31,938 bases of DNA from Silene noctiflora (taxonomy: Eukaryota; Streptophyta; Magnoliopsida; Caryophyllales; Caryophyllaceae): NCBI GenBank assembly GCA_009801015.1, contig VHZZ01000146.1, forward strand, positions 258,144 to 290,081, in the 5' to 3' direction. How positions within the stretch are numbered: the first letter of the stretch is position 1; the number at the start of each line of letters is the position of its first letter. The position numbers and the translations under genes are program-made. Below the pieces are notes generated by a model. It was not told the DNA's origin. It was given only the letters and a program-made list of their open reading frames with translations, and ran no database searches. Below, one piece after another: positions 19,025 through 29,284 of the stretch.

Positions 19025-19672
19025 AACTAAGATATGGTGCTTCCCTCCACCATTCTCTCCATTCCTTGCTTCCTCATTCTCTCTACTTGGCATCTTCACC
19101 TCTTCCACTACTTTTATTCTCACTCATTCCAATTTATTTTCCTCTTTAATTTCTTCCTTTTTTCTTCTCAATTACTACAACTATATATTCCTTTCATTTT
19201 TTTTTGTTGCTATTACCAAATTTTTTCCTACCTCTCCCTTAACTACTTAGTTTAGCTTACCTTATTCTATCCTTCATTTTTGTTCTTTCCTCAAACTTTT
19301 CTCTTCATTATTTCCTTGTTTTAATCACAAAGATTACACCTTTTTGCTCCCAATTTCAATCTTACTCCCCAAATCTTCATCAAAATTTCCCATCTTTTTT
19401 CATCTTTTTATGTTTTGGGTACTTCAATTTCAATTTTTGTTACTCTTTTAAGCAACCCACCAAGAAAAATTCAATCTTTGTCCAATTATAATAATTTGGG
19501 TGTTGTTAATTCATAGAAAGCTGTGATTTTTTTTATAAATTAGTGTTGTAATCCTATTTTTTAAGCAACCCAATTAAAAAAATTAAATCTTTTTTCATGT
19601 TATAATTAGTGTGTTATTAGTTCATAAAAAGCTGTGATTTTTGTAAATTAGTGGTGTAATTAGTGTTTAATA
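19025..19672 (+). promoter_or_regulatory. CRK promoter and 5' leader region
   Basis: The stretch 19034-19420 is strongly pyrimidine-rich, as plant leaders and Y-patches are. A TATATA word at 19182-19187 could be a TATA box, but the transcription start cannot be read from sequence. If transcription starts upstream of 19,400, two short upstream reading frames precede the main start: 19410-19451 (13 residues) and 19597-19605 (ATG TTA TAA). Such frames often lower translation. A longer frame at 19034-19255 is low-complexity and not a credible protein. Confidence 0.5.
19446..19672 (+). repeat. Tandem duplication of about 113 bp immediately upstream of the CRK start codon
   Basis: Two units, 19446-19558 and 19559-19672, both begin TTTTAAGCAACCCA and share AAATTCAATC/AAATTAAATC, TTATAAT, GTGTTRTTARTTCATARAAAG and GCTGTGATTTTT, followed by TAAATTAGTG. 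The second unit ends right at the ATG. It enlarges the leader and adds a minimal upstream ATG. Confidence 0.85.
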
Positions 19673-22600
19673 ATGGGTTTGTGTCATGCAAAACCTATAG
19701 AAATCCCAGAAAATCAATTGAATAATCAAGTAATTAGTGTAGAAAATAATCAAAATTTAGTATTAAATAATAATAATAATGAAAGTGGGAAAACACCAAA
19801 ATTTCCATTTTATAGTCCAAGTCCATTACCAAGTTGGTTCAAGAATTCACCATCAAATTCTAGTGTAAATTCAACACCATTAAGGTTTTTTAAGCGTCCA
19901 TTTCCACCACCATCACCAGCTAAACATATTCGGGCTTTATTGGCCCGACGACACGGGTCGGTAAAGCCCAATGAGGCCTCAATCCCTGAGGGTAGTGAAT
20001 GTGATATTGGGTTGGATAAGAATTTTGGATATTCTAAGCAATTTTTGAGTTGTTATGAGCTTGGTGAGGAAGTTGGAAGAGGGCATTTTGGGTATACTTG
20101 TTGTGGTAAAGGGAAGAAAGGTAGCTTGAAGGGTGTTGATGTTGCTATCAAAGTTATCCCTAAAGCTAAGGTGTGGGTTTCAACTTGGATTTTTTTGTTC
20201 AATTTTGTTGTTTTTATGCTTATGTTATGATTTTCGAGGTAAGGGTAAGGTTGCGTACATCTAACCCCAAAAGGGTGGCTTCAAATTGATTGATTGATTG
20301 CTAATTTGTTCTTTTGATGTTTATGTTGTGATTTTCGAGGTAGGGTAAGGTTGCGCACATCTGAAGGGTGTGTTCAAATTGATTGTTCTTATTGTCATTC
20401 ATTGATCATGTGTTTGATGCTTATGTTAAGATTTTTCTAGTTTGAGGGTAAGGTTGCGTACATCTGAACCCTTCAAGAATCGAGGAGGGTGAATTGAAGT
20501 TCATATATGTTTGCTATGTTATTTGATTTGTGTGTCAAATGATGATTTAATTGCCTCAATGGGGAGTTGAGTTTGTTGGATGAGGGATTTCTGGTTGCTC
20601 TCAGAGTTGTTGTTGAGCTAATGTATCAGTCATTTATTCTTTGCTGATTGATGCACCAATTATTTGTGATGGAGATAGTGTATAGATTGAATGCTTTGTT
20701 TGTTGATGAACTGCTAAAGGGGTACTTATTACTACTGCTGTGGTCATTGATGTTTTGTTGATTTAAGTACAATTGTACATGTGTGATATGTCCCTAGTCT
20801 TGTACACATCTTTTGATGACTCCTACCCCAGTCTCATCTACCATACTTGACCCGTTTTAAGTTTAAGACGGATATTGCCGTCTCAAACCAGAATTTGTGA
20901 ACTTGTATAGTTGCATGTATGTAGTTGTAGATGTTTGAGCTTTACCTAATCTAAAAGAACGAGGCACCTTAATTATCTGGTTGCTTAGAATCCCTGTGAT
21001 GGCAATTAGTGTAAAGGGAAAGTAAAGAATTTTGATTACTCTATGCTGTTTATATGATTAGTTTCGAGGTTGTTAATCATGACCGTTAAATTGAACTTTT
21101 TTTTTGGCATAAATGAGGTTTGTCCTTTGAGACTTATGAAAAATGCCGACTTTTGACAGATGACAACAGCAATTGCAATTGAGGACGTCAGAAGAGAAGT
21201 CAAAATATTACGGGCGCTGACTGGCCATAAAAATCTGGTGCAGTTCTATGAGGCGTATGAAGATGACGAAAATGTTTATGTTGTCATGGAGTAAGCTACT
21301 GTCTTATGTTTGATTAGCTGAAATGTTCCTTATGTCTCAATAGACTACATTTTGTTCCTGTTGTTATGGAGTAAGTGTGGTTAACTAAATAAACTAAAAT
21401 GGCTCATTGAATTTTTTGCACATGGTTGAGTCAAGCTATACAAGTCACCGCGAAAATTTTCATTATCGTCTTTTGGAGATAGCCTCTATGTGTTGGTACA
21501 TTATATTCTAGTCCCATTCCACATTACTTGGGCTGGCTGGTTTGACATTATGCCGTGCTTCAAGTAGGGCGTAGCAGCCTCTGAAAGTGAGTGAATAATA
21601 CTCTACAGACATGAGATTCGTTTAAAACTCTGTTCCATAACATCCCCCTTTCAAATTTTCCTGTATTCTCGTGTTTTTTTTTTCCTGACGTATGAACTGT
21701 TGTTTTTTGCATTAAATAATGTCTAGATTTATTTTTATACTGTATATATTGTAGGCTTACCATTTTATTTGTTTGGTTCTTGCAGGCTATGTCAAGGTGG
21801 TGAATTGTTGGATCGCATCCTTTCAAGGTACTACTAATCAATAATTATCTATTAAGTAGGTATGAGATCGAAATGTATTATTGGCAACAAACTTATTTTG
21901 GCTTTTGATCTTCAGAGGTGGGAAGTACTCGGAAGAAGATGCAAAGGCCGTGATGGTCCAGATTTTGAGTGTGACAGCCTACTGTCATCTTCAGGGTGTA
22001 GTTCACCGAGATCTCAAACCGGAGGTAACAGATTCACTGTTTTTACCTGTTAAATCTTCAGCTTAGCGGAAGTGAAAATCTTTTTGGTTTAATGCCTGTA
22101 ATTTTTCGTTGACACTTCTGATTTGAAGGGCTGTTATCCATTTGTGAACCCTATGAAAGATCTGATACTGTTTCCTGTGCGCAACTCTCAAGAGTCTTGT
22201 GGATTAATTGCTAATTAATAATTATGGGACTTTTGGATATCATGTTTTTTTGGGTGTAAACTGTAAAGAGTCACAAGGGGTGCCTTGATACTAGCGGAAG
22301 TTGAATCTAGATCACGAGTAGCACCCTCAATGAATATACCAGCTAAAGCTACCCTGCATCTGCTAGAGTATTACTTCATAATTCTTTTGCTGTTATTGAA
22401 TTTGCTATCAGAACCTTGAGATCGACTCAAAGTCACCAAGCAGTTATGATGTATATTTTTGTTTCTTTGTATGAAGATGTTTTACTTCCCTAATCCTGGT
22501 TTCCGAATCCTTCATTGCAGAATTTTCTGTTTACTTCCAAAGACGATAATTCCGCTTTAAAAGCCATTGACTTTGGATTGTCAGACTACGTAAAGCCAGG

Positions 22601-24344
22601 TAATAAGTTCACTACTTAATGTACGATTCTCACTTTCTTACGGATTGAATGAGCTTATAGTGGTTGCGTGTTTGTACAGACGAGAGATTAAATGACATTG
22701 TAGGAAGCGCATATTATGTGGCCCCTGAAGTTCTCCACAGATCTTATGGAACTGAGGCAGACATGTGGAGTATCGGAGTAATCGCTTACATTCTTCTTTG
22801 TGGTAGTAGACCCTTCTGGGCCCGCACAGAATCTGGAATATTCCGGGCTGTTTTAAAGGCAGACCCCAGTTTCGATGAATCTCCTTGGCCGACATTATCA
22901 TTGGAGGCAAAAGACTTTGTCAAGAGATTGTTGAACAAGGATTACCGCAAGAGATTAACAGCTGCACAGGCACTCAGTAAGTGGAGAATATATCATGTTG
23001 ATACATAATGAAATTTACCGGGTTTAGCCCACATTTCTGGTATCAGCTACTTGAGTTTCCACTTGCAGAATCTGATTAGCTGACTTTTATGTAGGTCATC
23101 CGTGGTTTTCTGGTTATCCTGATGTCAAGATTCCCCAAGATATGATAGTTTACAGGCTTGTAAGAGCTTATATATGTTCATCGTCCCTCCGTAAAGCATC
23201 TCTTCAGGTATGCAAATACTTTCCTGTGGCTATTTAGACCACAAACTGACCCGACTTGAGATACTTGACCCGAGATCTTATTATACCTGAATAGTATCAC
23301 CCTTCAAGGACCCAGCACACGAAATGACCTCAGCATTGACCAAAATTTCAAATGCATGATCAGATCCGACTCTGACTCGACCCATAATTACGAAACTTGA
23401 ATCAAAGTGCAGAAAATACTTGAAATGACTGATCCCAAACTCACTCAATCCGTACCCCCGAATGATCTAAGTTGTTTGCCAGATGGACATGTACTCAAAC
23501 TTTCGTAAGCTGTATTCGTGTAAATTGAGCGACTCTACTTGTTATTGACAGGCTCTTGCAAAGACCTTAACAGTACCACAACTAACGTATCTGAAAGAGC
23601 AATTCCAAATGCTGTCTCCTAGCAAAAACGGTTACGTGTCACTGCAAAATTTCAAGACGGTAAGTTTTAATTCTGGTAGTTACCTAATTACATCCTTATT
23701 TTCTGGAGCGTGTTCTTATGGTTGCTGCGATCTGCAGACAATAGTCAGAAATGCTACAGATGCTATAAAGGACTCCCGGGTTATCGAATATGTCAACATG
23801 GTTAGTGACTTCTTTCATGCATCGTTGCCTAACCCTTGTTGAGTTTCACTTCACTCCCGAGTTATCGAATACGGTGAGGTGACGTGGTGAACTATGCTGT
23901 CTAATGGTGCAGGTCAGCTCTCTTCAGTACAGGAAGATGGATTTCGAGGAGTTTTGCGCAGCAGCCATTAGTGTGCATCAATTAGAAGCGATGGATACGT
24001 GGGAGCAACATGCACGCCATGCTTATGAGCTTTTTGAGAAGGATGGAAACCGACCAATTATGATTGAAGAACTGGCTTCGGTAAGTGACTCTAATCAATT
24101 TCTTGAGACCCTTCGATGGAACATCTTTGCGAATGAGTAATAGTAGTACAGTTAGGGCAACATTGATCATGCAAAAATGTAAATGTGCAACCGTTGTTTT
24201 TTATAGGAGCTCGGGCTAAGTCCATCAGTGCCAGTTCATGTGGTTCTTCAAGACTGGATCCGACATTCAGACGGGAAGCTCAGTTTTCTCGGGTTTGTGA
24301 GACTTCTACACGGAGTCTCATCTCGTACATTCCAGAAGGCATGA
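19673..24344 (+). CDS. CRK: CDPK-related protein kinase (CRK), 11 coding exons, 581 residues
   Basis: Plant serine/threonine kinase of the CDPK-related family, thought to act at membranes. Coding exons by splice signals and frame: 19673-20170, 21160-21290, 21786-21827, 21916-22024, 22521-22599, 22680-22976, 23095-23207, 23552-23659, 23738-23800, 23913-24080, 24207-24344. Every intron is GT-AG and the exons sum to 1746 nt without a stop, a usual family length. MGLC at the N terminus suits myristoylation at Gly2 and palmitoylation at Cys4; a proline-rich stretch follows. Kinase domain about 128-390: glycine loop GRGHFG 135-140, K160, E179, HRD with D256, DFG with D277, APE 301-303. Residues about 400-430 form a basic, calmodulin-binding-like helix. 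EF-hand-like loops near 445, 522 and 552 lack the usual acidic ligands, as in CRKs, so direct calcium control is unlikely. An in-frame TAG lies 9 bases before the ATG. The C-terminal half most resembles the Arabidopsis CRK1/CRK3 group (from memory). Exon 3 has only 42 nt. Confidence 0.95.
20219..20475 (+). repeat. Two-and-a-half tandem units of about 100 bp in CRK intron 1
   Basis: Units begin at about 20219, 20322 and 20421 with TTATGTTRWGATTTT and contain GGGTAAGGTTGCGTACATCT, the last one partial. The GGTAAGGTTGCGTACAT motif resembles the 3' part of a widespread plant SINE type, so the units may descend from one such insertion that was duplicated. The first unit begins 49 bases after the donor site. 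Confidence 0.75.
20840..20899. mobile_element. MITE remnant in CRK intron 1
   Basis: The stretch contains TTAAGACGGATATTGCCGTCT, which folds on itself, followed by CAAACCAGAATTTGTGAACT, the same right end as the element at 18887-19024. The left half is not recognisable. Confidence 0.45.
23222..23480. mobile_element. Possible MITE-derived sequence in CRK intron 7
   Basis: The intron is rich in GACCCGA/TGACCCGA words and AAATGACC, complementing the GGTCATTT/CGGGTC words at 1150-1418. Ends and duplication were not found. It does not disturb the splice sites. Confidence 0.35.
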
Positions 24345-25347
24345 CCACCAAAAGTACACTAGTAAATACAGCCACAAATTCTCTAACTGCTTCAAGTTTC
24401 TCACTGTGAAGCGCGAAGCATCTTTGCTAAAGACTAAAAACCTGTTACAATGTGCTATGTGTACCTCTTTTGTGCCTAATATTTTCATGTTTTTTGTCTC
24501 GGGATAATGGTAGGAATCCCAAACACCTATCCAATACTTGATAGCCTGTAAACCAAGTACACCAACTTAGCCCCTCGTTTACTGGCCCAAATTTAGGACC
24601 ATCAAGGTTTCGATCCCAATTCTCAAGAATTAGTCTGTATTTTACTCTGTTATGTTTTAACCAACTGGGTTAACTCATGCCACGACGATCCAGTATGTTT
24701 TTCTGCTTTCCCTGTTTGCTGGGATTGTTTCAGTCGAGTTGTACATAAGACATTTAGATTTAGAGTAGGGAATGGATGAGTTACTTCCAAGTATTGTTAC
24801 ATGTAACAAGATCGTGTCGATGTACTCTTGTGGTCTCTTGAGTGTTCTAAATAATCAAAGAAAAACGAAGCACATTGTGTGCTATGCATCTGGTTTGGGA
24901 AATCGATTAAACACGCTTATTATGAAATTATCTGAACTGATCGGAATCTCTATCGGAGATGGGAGTGTGCATAGCTTGTATAGTACAGTACACGATTCGA
25001 GGAGTTAGATTGCTATGAAATTATCTGCTTGGTTCTGATTGAGATTAGTCCTTCCAGCCCCAATCATTTGTTTATTTTTAATTAAGATACTTCTTACGAC
25101 GAATATTAAAGGTAAACAAATGAATGAGACAAAGGAGTAGTCCATAATGTTCTTTTGTAATTCAATTTGCCTAAAGATTAAGAGATTGGAAAAATATTAA
25201 AATTCAAGAGGGCTATTTATACCACGCATTCACACGAGGGCTACACTAATTCAAGTCGGGAACATCTCAAATTATCGACTCAAAAATCAAAATACACCAA
25301 AACCAACATTAACCCGACTGACTCTATTTCTAATCCTCTATCCCAAC
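24345..25347. other. CRK 3' flank and intergenic sequence
   Basis: The first several hundred bases are probably 3' untranslated sequence. A 78-codon frame at 24772-25008 has no family resemblance. The word GAAATTATCTG is repeated at about 24,924 and 25,017. No certain poly-A signal can be chosen. Confidence 0.5.
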
Positions 25348-25727
25348 TAGAGTTGGCAATGGGCCGTGCTGGGCCAGCCCGCGTACCGGCCCGTCGTGCT
25401 TTCATCAAAAATTGGTCCGGCCCAGGCACAGATATTGGGCTGGCCGTGCCGTGCCCGGCCCACTCACCCCAACTCCCGCCGCGACCCGCTCTTGGCACGC
25501 CCAGTTTTGTGCCTGGGCCGTGCCTGGCCCATGGGCTGTTCGTGCCTGATTCGTGCCAGACCCACTCGTGCCTGGGCCGTGCCGTGCCGTGCCTAGGCAC
25601 GAACATTTTAGGAAAATCGAGTCGGAGCCCGCCTCAAGCACGGTCGTGCCGGGCCCGTGCCGCCTCAAAAAACTCGTCGTGCCGTGCCGTGCCGCCCGCC
25701 AGCCCACGGCCCGAATTGCCAACTATA
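25348..25727. mobile_element. GC-rich hAT-type MITE, 380 bp, between CRK and PPR genes
   Basis: Flanking octamers ATCCCAAC (25340-25347) and GTCCCAAC (25728-25735) match at seven of eight bases. The ends are TAGAGTTGGCAATGGGCC and, on the opposite strand, TATAGTTGGCAATTCGGG, inverted repeats continuing into GGCCGTG. The interior is very GC-rich and dominated by GTGCC/GGCCC words, in contrast to the AT-rich flanks. Long open frames occur in five of the six frames because stop codons are rare in such sequence. None is a plausible gene. It ends about 210 bp upstream of the PPR start codon. Confidence 0.9.
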
Positions 25728-25935
25728 GTCCCAACCCGAAATAGCATAAACTGGTTACAGTAGCTTTCTGACTGAAATCAAACTAAAACCGAAACTTATG
25801 AATAAAACGATCTAATCTAACCCGATCTGAACGAGCCAAATAACCCGTTTACGAGACTAAACTAGATACTCCGTAGTAAATACAACCCAATCTACGGTAT
25901 CCCAACCTGTAACGGAATTACTGGTTTTTTTTTCA
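25728..25935 (+). promoter_or_regulatory. Short region upstream of the PPR coding sequence
   Basis: Only 208 bp separate the MITE from the PPR start. The frame of the PPR protein is open from 25861 (after TAA at 25858-25860) but has no ATG before 25936. A run of nine T directly precedes CA-ATG and could be leader sequence or the pyrimidine tract of an intron whose acceptor would lie a little downstream. No clear TATA box was identified. Confidence 0.4.
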
Positions 25936-27675
25936 ATGGTGATTATGTATCTGCAAAGTCTTCTGCAATATTGTGCAAGAAACAGTTTAATTGCGGAGGG
26001 TAAAGCCTGCCATGCTCAAATTATTCGAGCCGCCGTATTGATTGACACTGTAACTAACAATATGCTAATCAATATGTACTGTAAATGCGGACTGATTAAG
26101 CCTGCACGCCAAGTGTTCGATAAAATGCGTGAACCAAGTTTAGTTTCATGGAACACTATTATCGGGGCATATGCTAAGAATGGGTGTGAGGACGAGGCGC
26201 TGTCTCTCTTTGTTAAAATGCAGAGAGCAGTAGTGCAGGAACCTTTGAGCGAGTTCACAGTATCCAGTGTCCTCTGCGCTTGCGCATCAAAATGCGCAAT
26301 TTTGGAGTGTAGACAATTGCATGCATTTGCTTTTAAAAAAGCGCTACATTCCAGCGTCTATGTTGGGACAGCTTTAGTTGATGTGTACTCGAAATGCAAC
26401 TTTATGAGGGAGGCATCATGTCTTTTCGAGAGCTTAGAGGAGAAAAGTGATGTAACTTGGAGCTCAATGATTGCCGGTTATGTCAGAAATGAGCTTTATT
26501 GGGAGGCTTTGAGGTTGTACGGTAGAGGGCAAGCTTCCGGATTAGACCAAAACCAGTTTACGCTTTCTTGTCTTCTGTCTGCCTGTGCTGGTCTTGCTGC
26601 TTTGGTTCAAGGGAATCAAGTGCATTGTGTCTTACAAAAGGCTGGTGTTGATGCAAGTATCTATGTCTCTTCAGCGCTTATAGATATGTATGCGAAATGT
26701 GGAGCCATTAAAGACGCCTACAGAGTATTTTCTGATCAAGAAAATAAGAATGTTGTTTCTTGGAATGCCATGATCTCAGGTTTCTCTAGACATGGGCGAT
26801 GTTTACAAGTGAGGATTTTATTTGAGAAGATGCAGCAAAAGGGTGTGTTGCCAAATGAAGTGACGTACCTATCGGTGTTGTCGGCTTGTGGTCATATGGG
26901 ACTAGTCGAAGAGGGGCGAAAATATTTCCGTCTTATGGTAGAACAGCATCGCTTATCACAAAATGTTCTCCATTATTCGTGCCTTGTTGACATTCTAAGT
27001 CGTGCAGGTCTAATATATGATGCATATAATGTGATAAGGACTATGCCATTCGAAGCGACAGCCTCTATGTGGGGCTCTCTTCTGGGAGCATGTAAAAATG
27101 CAGGAAATTTGGAATTGGGTGAAATTGCAGCAAAGCACTTGTTTGAGATTGAACCAGCAAATGCAGGGAACCATGTGCTACTTTCAAGTATATATGCGGC
27201 GAATAAGAAATGGAAGGAGGTTGCTGAGTCTAGGCAGGTACTGAGGGAAAGCGAAGCTGTCAAGGAGAGGGGTAAAAGTTGGATGGAGATTAAACATCAG
27301 GTTCATACATTCGTGGCTGGGGAGACGGAACATCCTCAAACCCGTGAGATTTATTCCAAACTAGACGAAGTGATGGAAGAGATGGCGAAATTGGGTTACA
27401 AGGTTGAGACAGGGCATGATGTTCATGATGTCGATGAGAGCACCAAAGCTGAGCTGCTGAGACACCATAGTGAGAAGCTAGCTCTTGCTTTTGGGCTCAT
27501 AACTTTGCCTTCGGGTGTGCCAATAAGGATCATCAAGAATTTGAGGATCTGTGGCGATTGTCATAGTTTCATGAAGTATGCATCCAAAACTTCAAACAGG
27601 GAAATTCTAGTTAGGGATGTAAATCGGTTTCATCATTTTACTGATGGCTATTGTTCGTGTGGAGACTTTTGGTAA
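25936..27675 (+). CDS. PLS-class PPR protein with E and DYW-type deaminase domains, 579 residues
   Basis: Predicted site-specific RNA editing factor (C-to-U) of mitochondria or plastids. The single exon encodes tandem PPR motifs of P, L and S type from about residue 5 to 375 (recognisable by repeated phrases such as NMLINMYCKCG, LVSWNTIIGAY, ALIDMYAKCG, NVVSWNAMISG), an E region from about 376 to 446, and a DYW domain from about 447. The deaminase signature is complete: HSE at 511-513 (H511, E513) with C539 and C542 of CGDC, and the C-terminal metal site H566/H567, C573, C575. The last residues are DFW instead of DYW, which other members also show. It most resembles the Arabidopsis At5g04780 type from memory, so I give no symbol. 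No mitochondrial or plastid presequence precedes the first repeat when the first ATG is used, so the start may be upstream in an unseen exon or targeting may be weak. Confidence 0.93.
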   Translation: MVIMYLQSLLQYCARNSLIAEGKACHAQIIRAAVLIDTVTNNMLINMYCKCGLIKPARQVFDKMREPSLVSWNTIIGAYAKNGCEDEALSLFVKMQRAVVQEPLSEFTVSSVLCACASKCAILECRQLHAFAFKKALHSSVYVGTALVDVYSKCNFMREASCLFESLEEKSDVTWSSMIAGYVRNELYWEALRLYGRGQASGLDQNQFTLSCLLSACAGLAALVQGNQVHCVLQKAGVDASIYVSSALIDMYAKCGAIKDAYRVFSDQENKNVVSWNAMISGFSRHGRCLQVRILFEKMQQKGVLPNEVTYLSVLSACGHMGLVEEGRKYFRLMVEQHRLSQNVLHYSCLVDILSRAGLIYDAYNVIRTMPFEATASMWGSLLGACKNAGNLELGEIAAKHLFEIEPANAGNHVLLSSIYAANKKWKEVAESRQVLRESEAVKERGKSWMEIKHQVHTFVAGETEHPQTREIYSKLDEVMEEMAKLGYKVETGHDVHDVDESTKAELLRHHSEKLALAFGLITLPSGVPIRIIKNLRICGDCHSFMKYASKTSNREILVRDVNRFHHFTDGYCSCGDFW

Positions 27676-29284
27676 CTACTCCTTCATAGTTGGGTTGTTG
27701 TGGAATAGGCCTATTTTGGACGAGCGTCAAAAATAAATCTTCCCTCTTGCTCTCTGTGGGAAGGAAGTAGTAAGTCAAGGAAGGTTTCTGAACTTGCTAA
27801 GGACGCTGACTAAATTAACCTCTCATTGCTCGAATGCCAAAAACTTTTGCATCGTCAGCTCTGTGAGCATCATCAGCCACACTGATAAATTGATGCAGGT
27901 GTTTTCTATGCAATTGTTTTGTGCTTTTGATATTTCCGTGGAATTGTAGAATTTCTGTGAGATATTGTCCTATCTGGTCAGATGGCGAGAAATTGAATAT
28001 TTTTGTTAGAAGATATAGTGGACAAGGTTTCTGGTTACAAGTTGACCTGAGAATTTGAGATGGCGTTTCCAACATCGCAAATTTATACTCCGCTTTGTAG
28101 GGGTTTTTGAGGTGGTCTTGACTCTTGATTAAATCATATCAAGTTCTTGTGAATATGATTTGTTTAGATTGAAGGACTGGTTGTCGTTTCATTGAGATGC
28201 GTAAATAGCCATGACATTTGATTCATTTTCAGTGGCATAACAAGGCAGCATATTGGTTTTGTCAGTCGATTTGAAAGCTCGTTCCTTTACTTTAGTTTAG
28301 TTGGGTTTGAGTGAATTTTATGGAAGTAGCTAACATCTGATACTGCTCAGAAGTTGTATGCTTTATCTGAAGCCAATGAATCTTGCATTCTTCAGGATCA
28401 CATAATACGGCGTGCTATTGTCATGTTAGAAAAGCAGTTGCTGATGTTCTTTTATTTGTGATCTGAATACGGCTTGTGCTATTGAGTTAAATAGCCACAA
28501 GTTTATTCGGATACATGTTTTTTCTCTCTGCGACTTATTTGAATAACCTTCATCTTCTAATGTTGGGCATGGTAGTTCGGTGTAGTTTTCCTGCCTTTCC
28601 ATGCAAAGCACTCTCTTTCTTTTGCTGGCAAATGTGGTGACGTATCCCTGGCTCAGAGAACAGGAAGCTTCCTTGATCAAACAACGAGCTTTTTAATAAG
28701 AGGTGAGCGTTCTGAGCGATTACCAATTCAGTCACCCTCTCATAGTTAACAGAGGGTGTATTTATTTGATTGACAGTTCGTAATGTAATTTGCGTTGTTG
28801 GTAACTCCTGGATCCCGGAGTAATATATACTGCAGGACTTTTGTGATGCCTGCTAGGATGTGTATCAACCCAATGCATAACAAGAAAGGGCTTTTACATC
28901 AGTCGAGTAATGCAAGTTCAGATGAAAGGTACGGTGAGCTTCACGTCCCATGTTCCTTACATTTAGGCTAGGTCTTTGAAACAGATATCGTTTTCTTATG
29001 CCAGCATGGAGTCTGATATTAATCTAACACCATTGATGCTGTCCTTTAGGTGGGTGGCTTCCTCGGTTGCCACAGACTTTTCTTCCATCAATGGCAACCT
29101 AGATACTACGAGACGTTGCAGATAAGGTGTGTTTTTACTTGCCTATCAATGCTTGTTTGCTGTGTAAGTTTCAGCTCAGTAGAACTTGATGAGGAAGAGT
29201 TTCGGTCATGTTGAGACTTTTACGTATTTACGATCGAAATGTCACTTGCTTGTGGGTTAGTCTCATGCACCTATTTCAGTGCAG
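27676..29284. other. PPR 3' flank and intergenic sequence
   Basis: No gene is supported. The base composition is less AT-rich than the left half of the window, and part is probably PPR 3' untranslated sequence. Minus-strand open frames at 27815-28075, 28426-28680 and 28550-28735 show no family resemblance. A perfect 8-bp stem occurs at 29065-29099. Confidence 0.55.
29065..29099. repeat. Small inverted repeat GGTTGCCA ... TGGCAACC
   Basis: Eight-base arms, 19 bases apart, are perfectly complementary. The element lies about 200 bp before the satellite array. It lacks a T-run after it and has no identified function. Confidence 0.6.

Noticed and set aside
19034-19255. 73-codon frame in the CRK leader region
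   Set aside because: The peptide is a Phe/Leu/Ser low-complexity run expected of pyrimidine-rich DNA. It is more likely promoter or leader than a gene.
21560-21841. Minus-strand 93-codon frame, and similar frames at 22638-22910, 23982-24170 and 26016-26258
   Set aside because: They overlap CRK or PPR coding exons or introns on the other strand and have no independent support.
24772-25008. 78-codon frame after the CRK gene
   Set aside because: It resembles no known family and sits in the likely 3' untranslated or intergenic region. Its composition does not differ from the flanks.
25280-25763. Overlapping long open frames on both strands (up to 136 codons)
   Set aside because: They lie in the GC-rich hAT MITE, where stop codons are scarce. 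The predicted peptides are low-complexity Pro/Arg/Ala, occur in several frames at once, and match no family.
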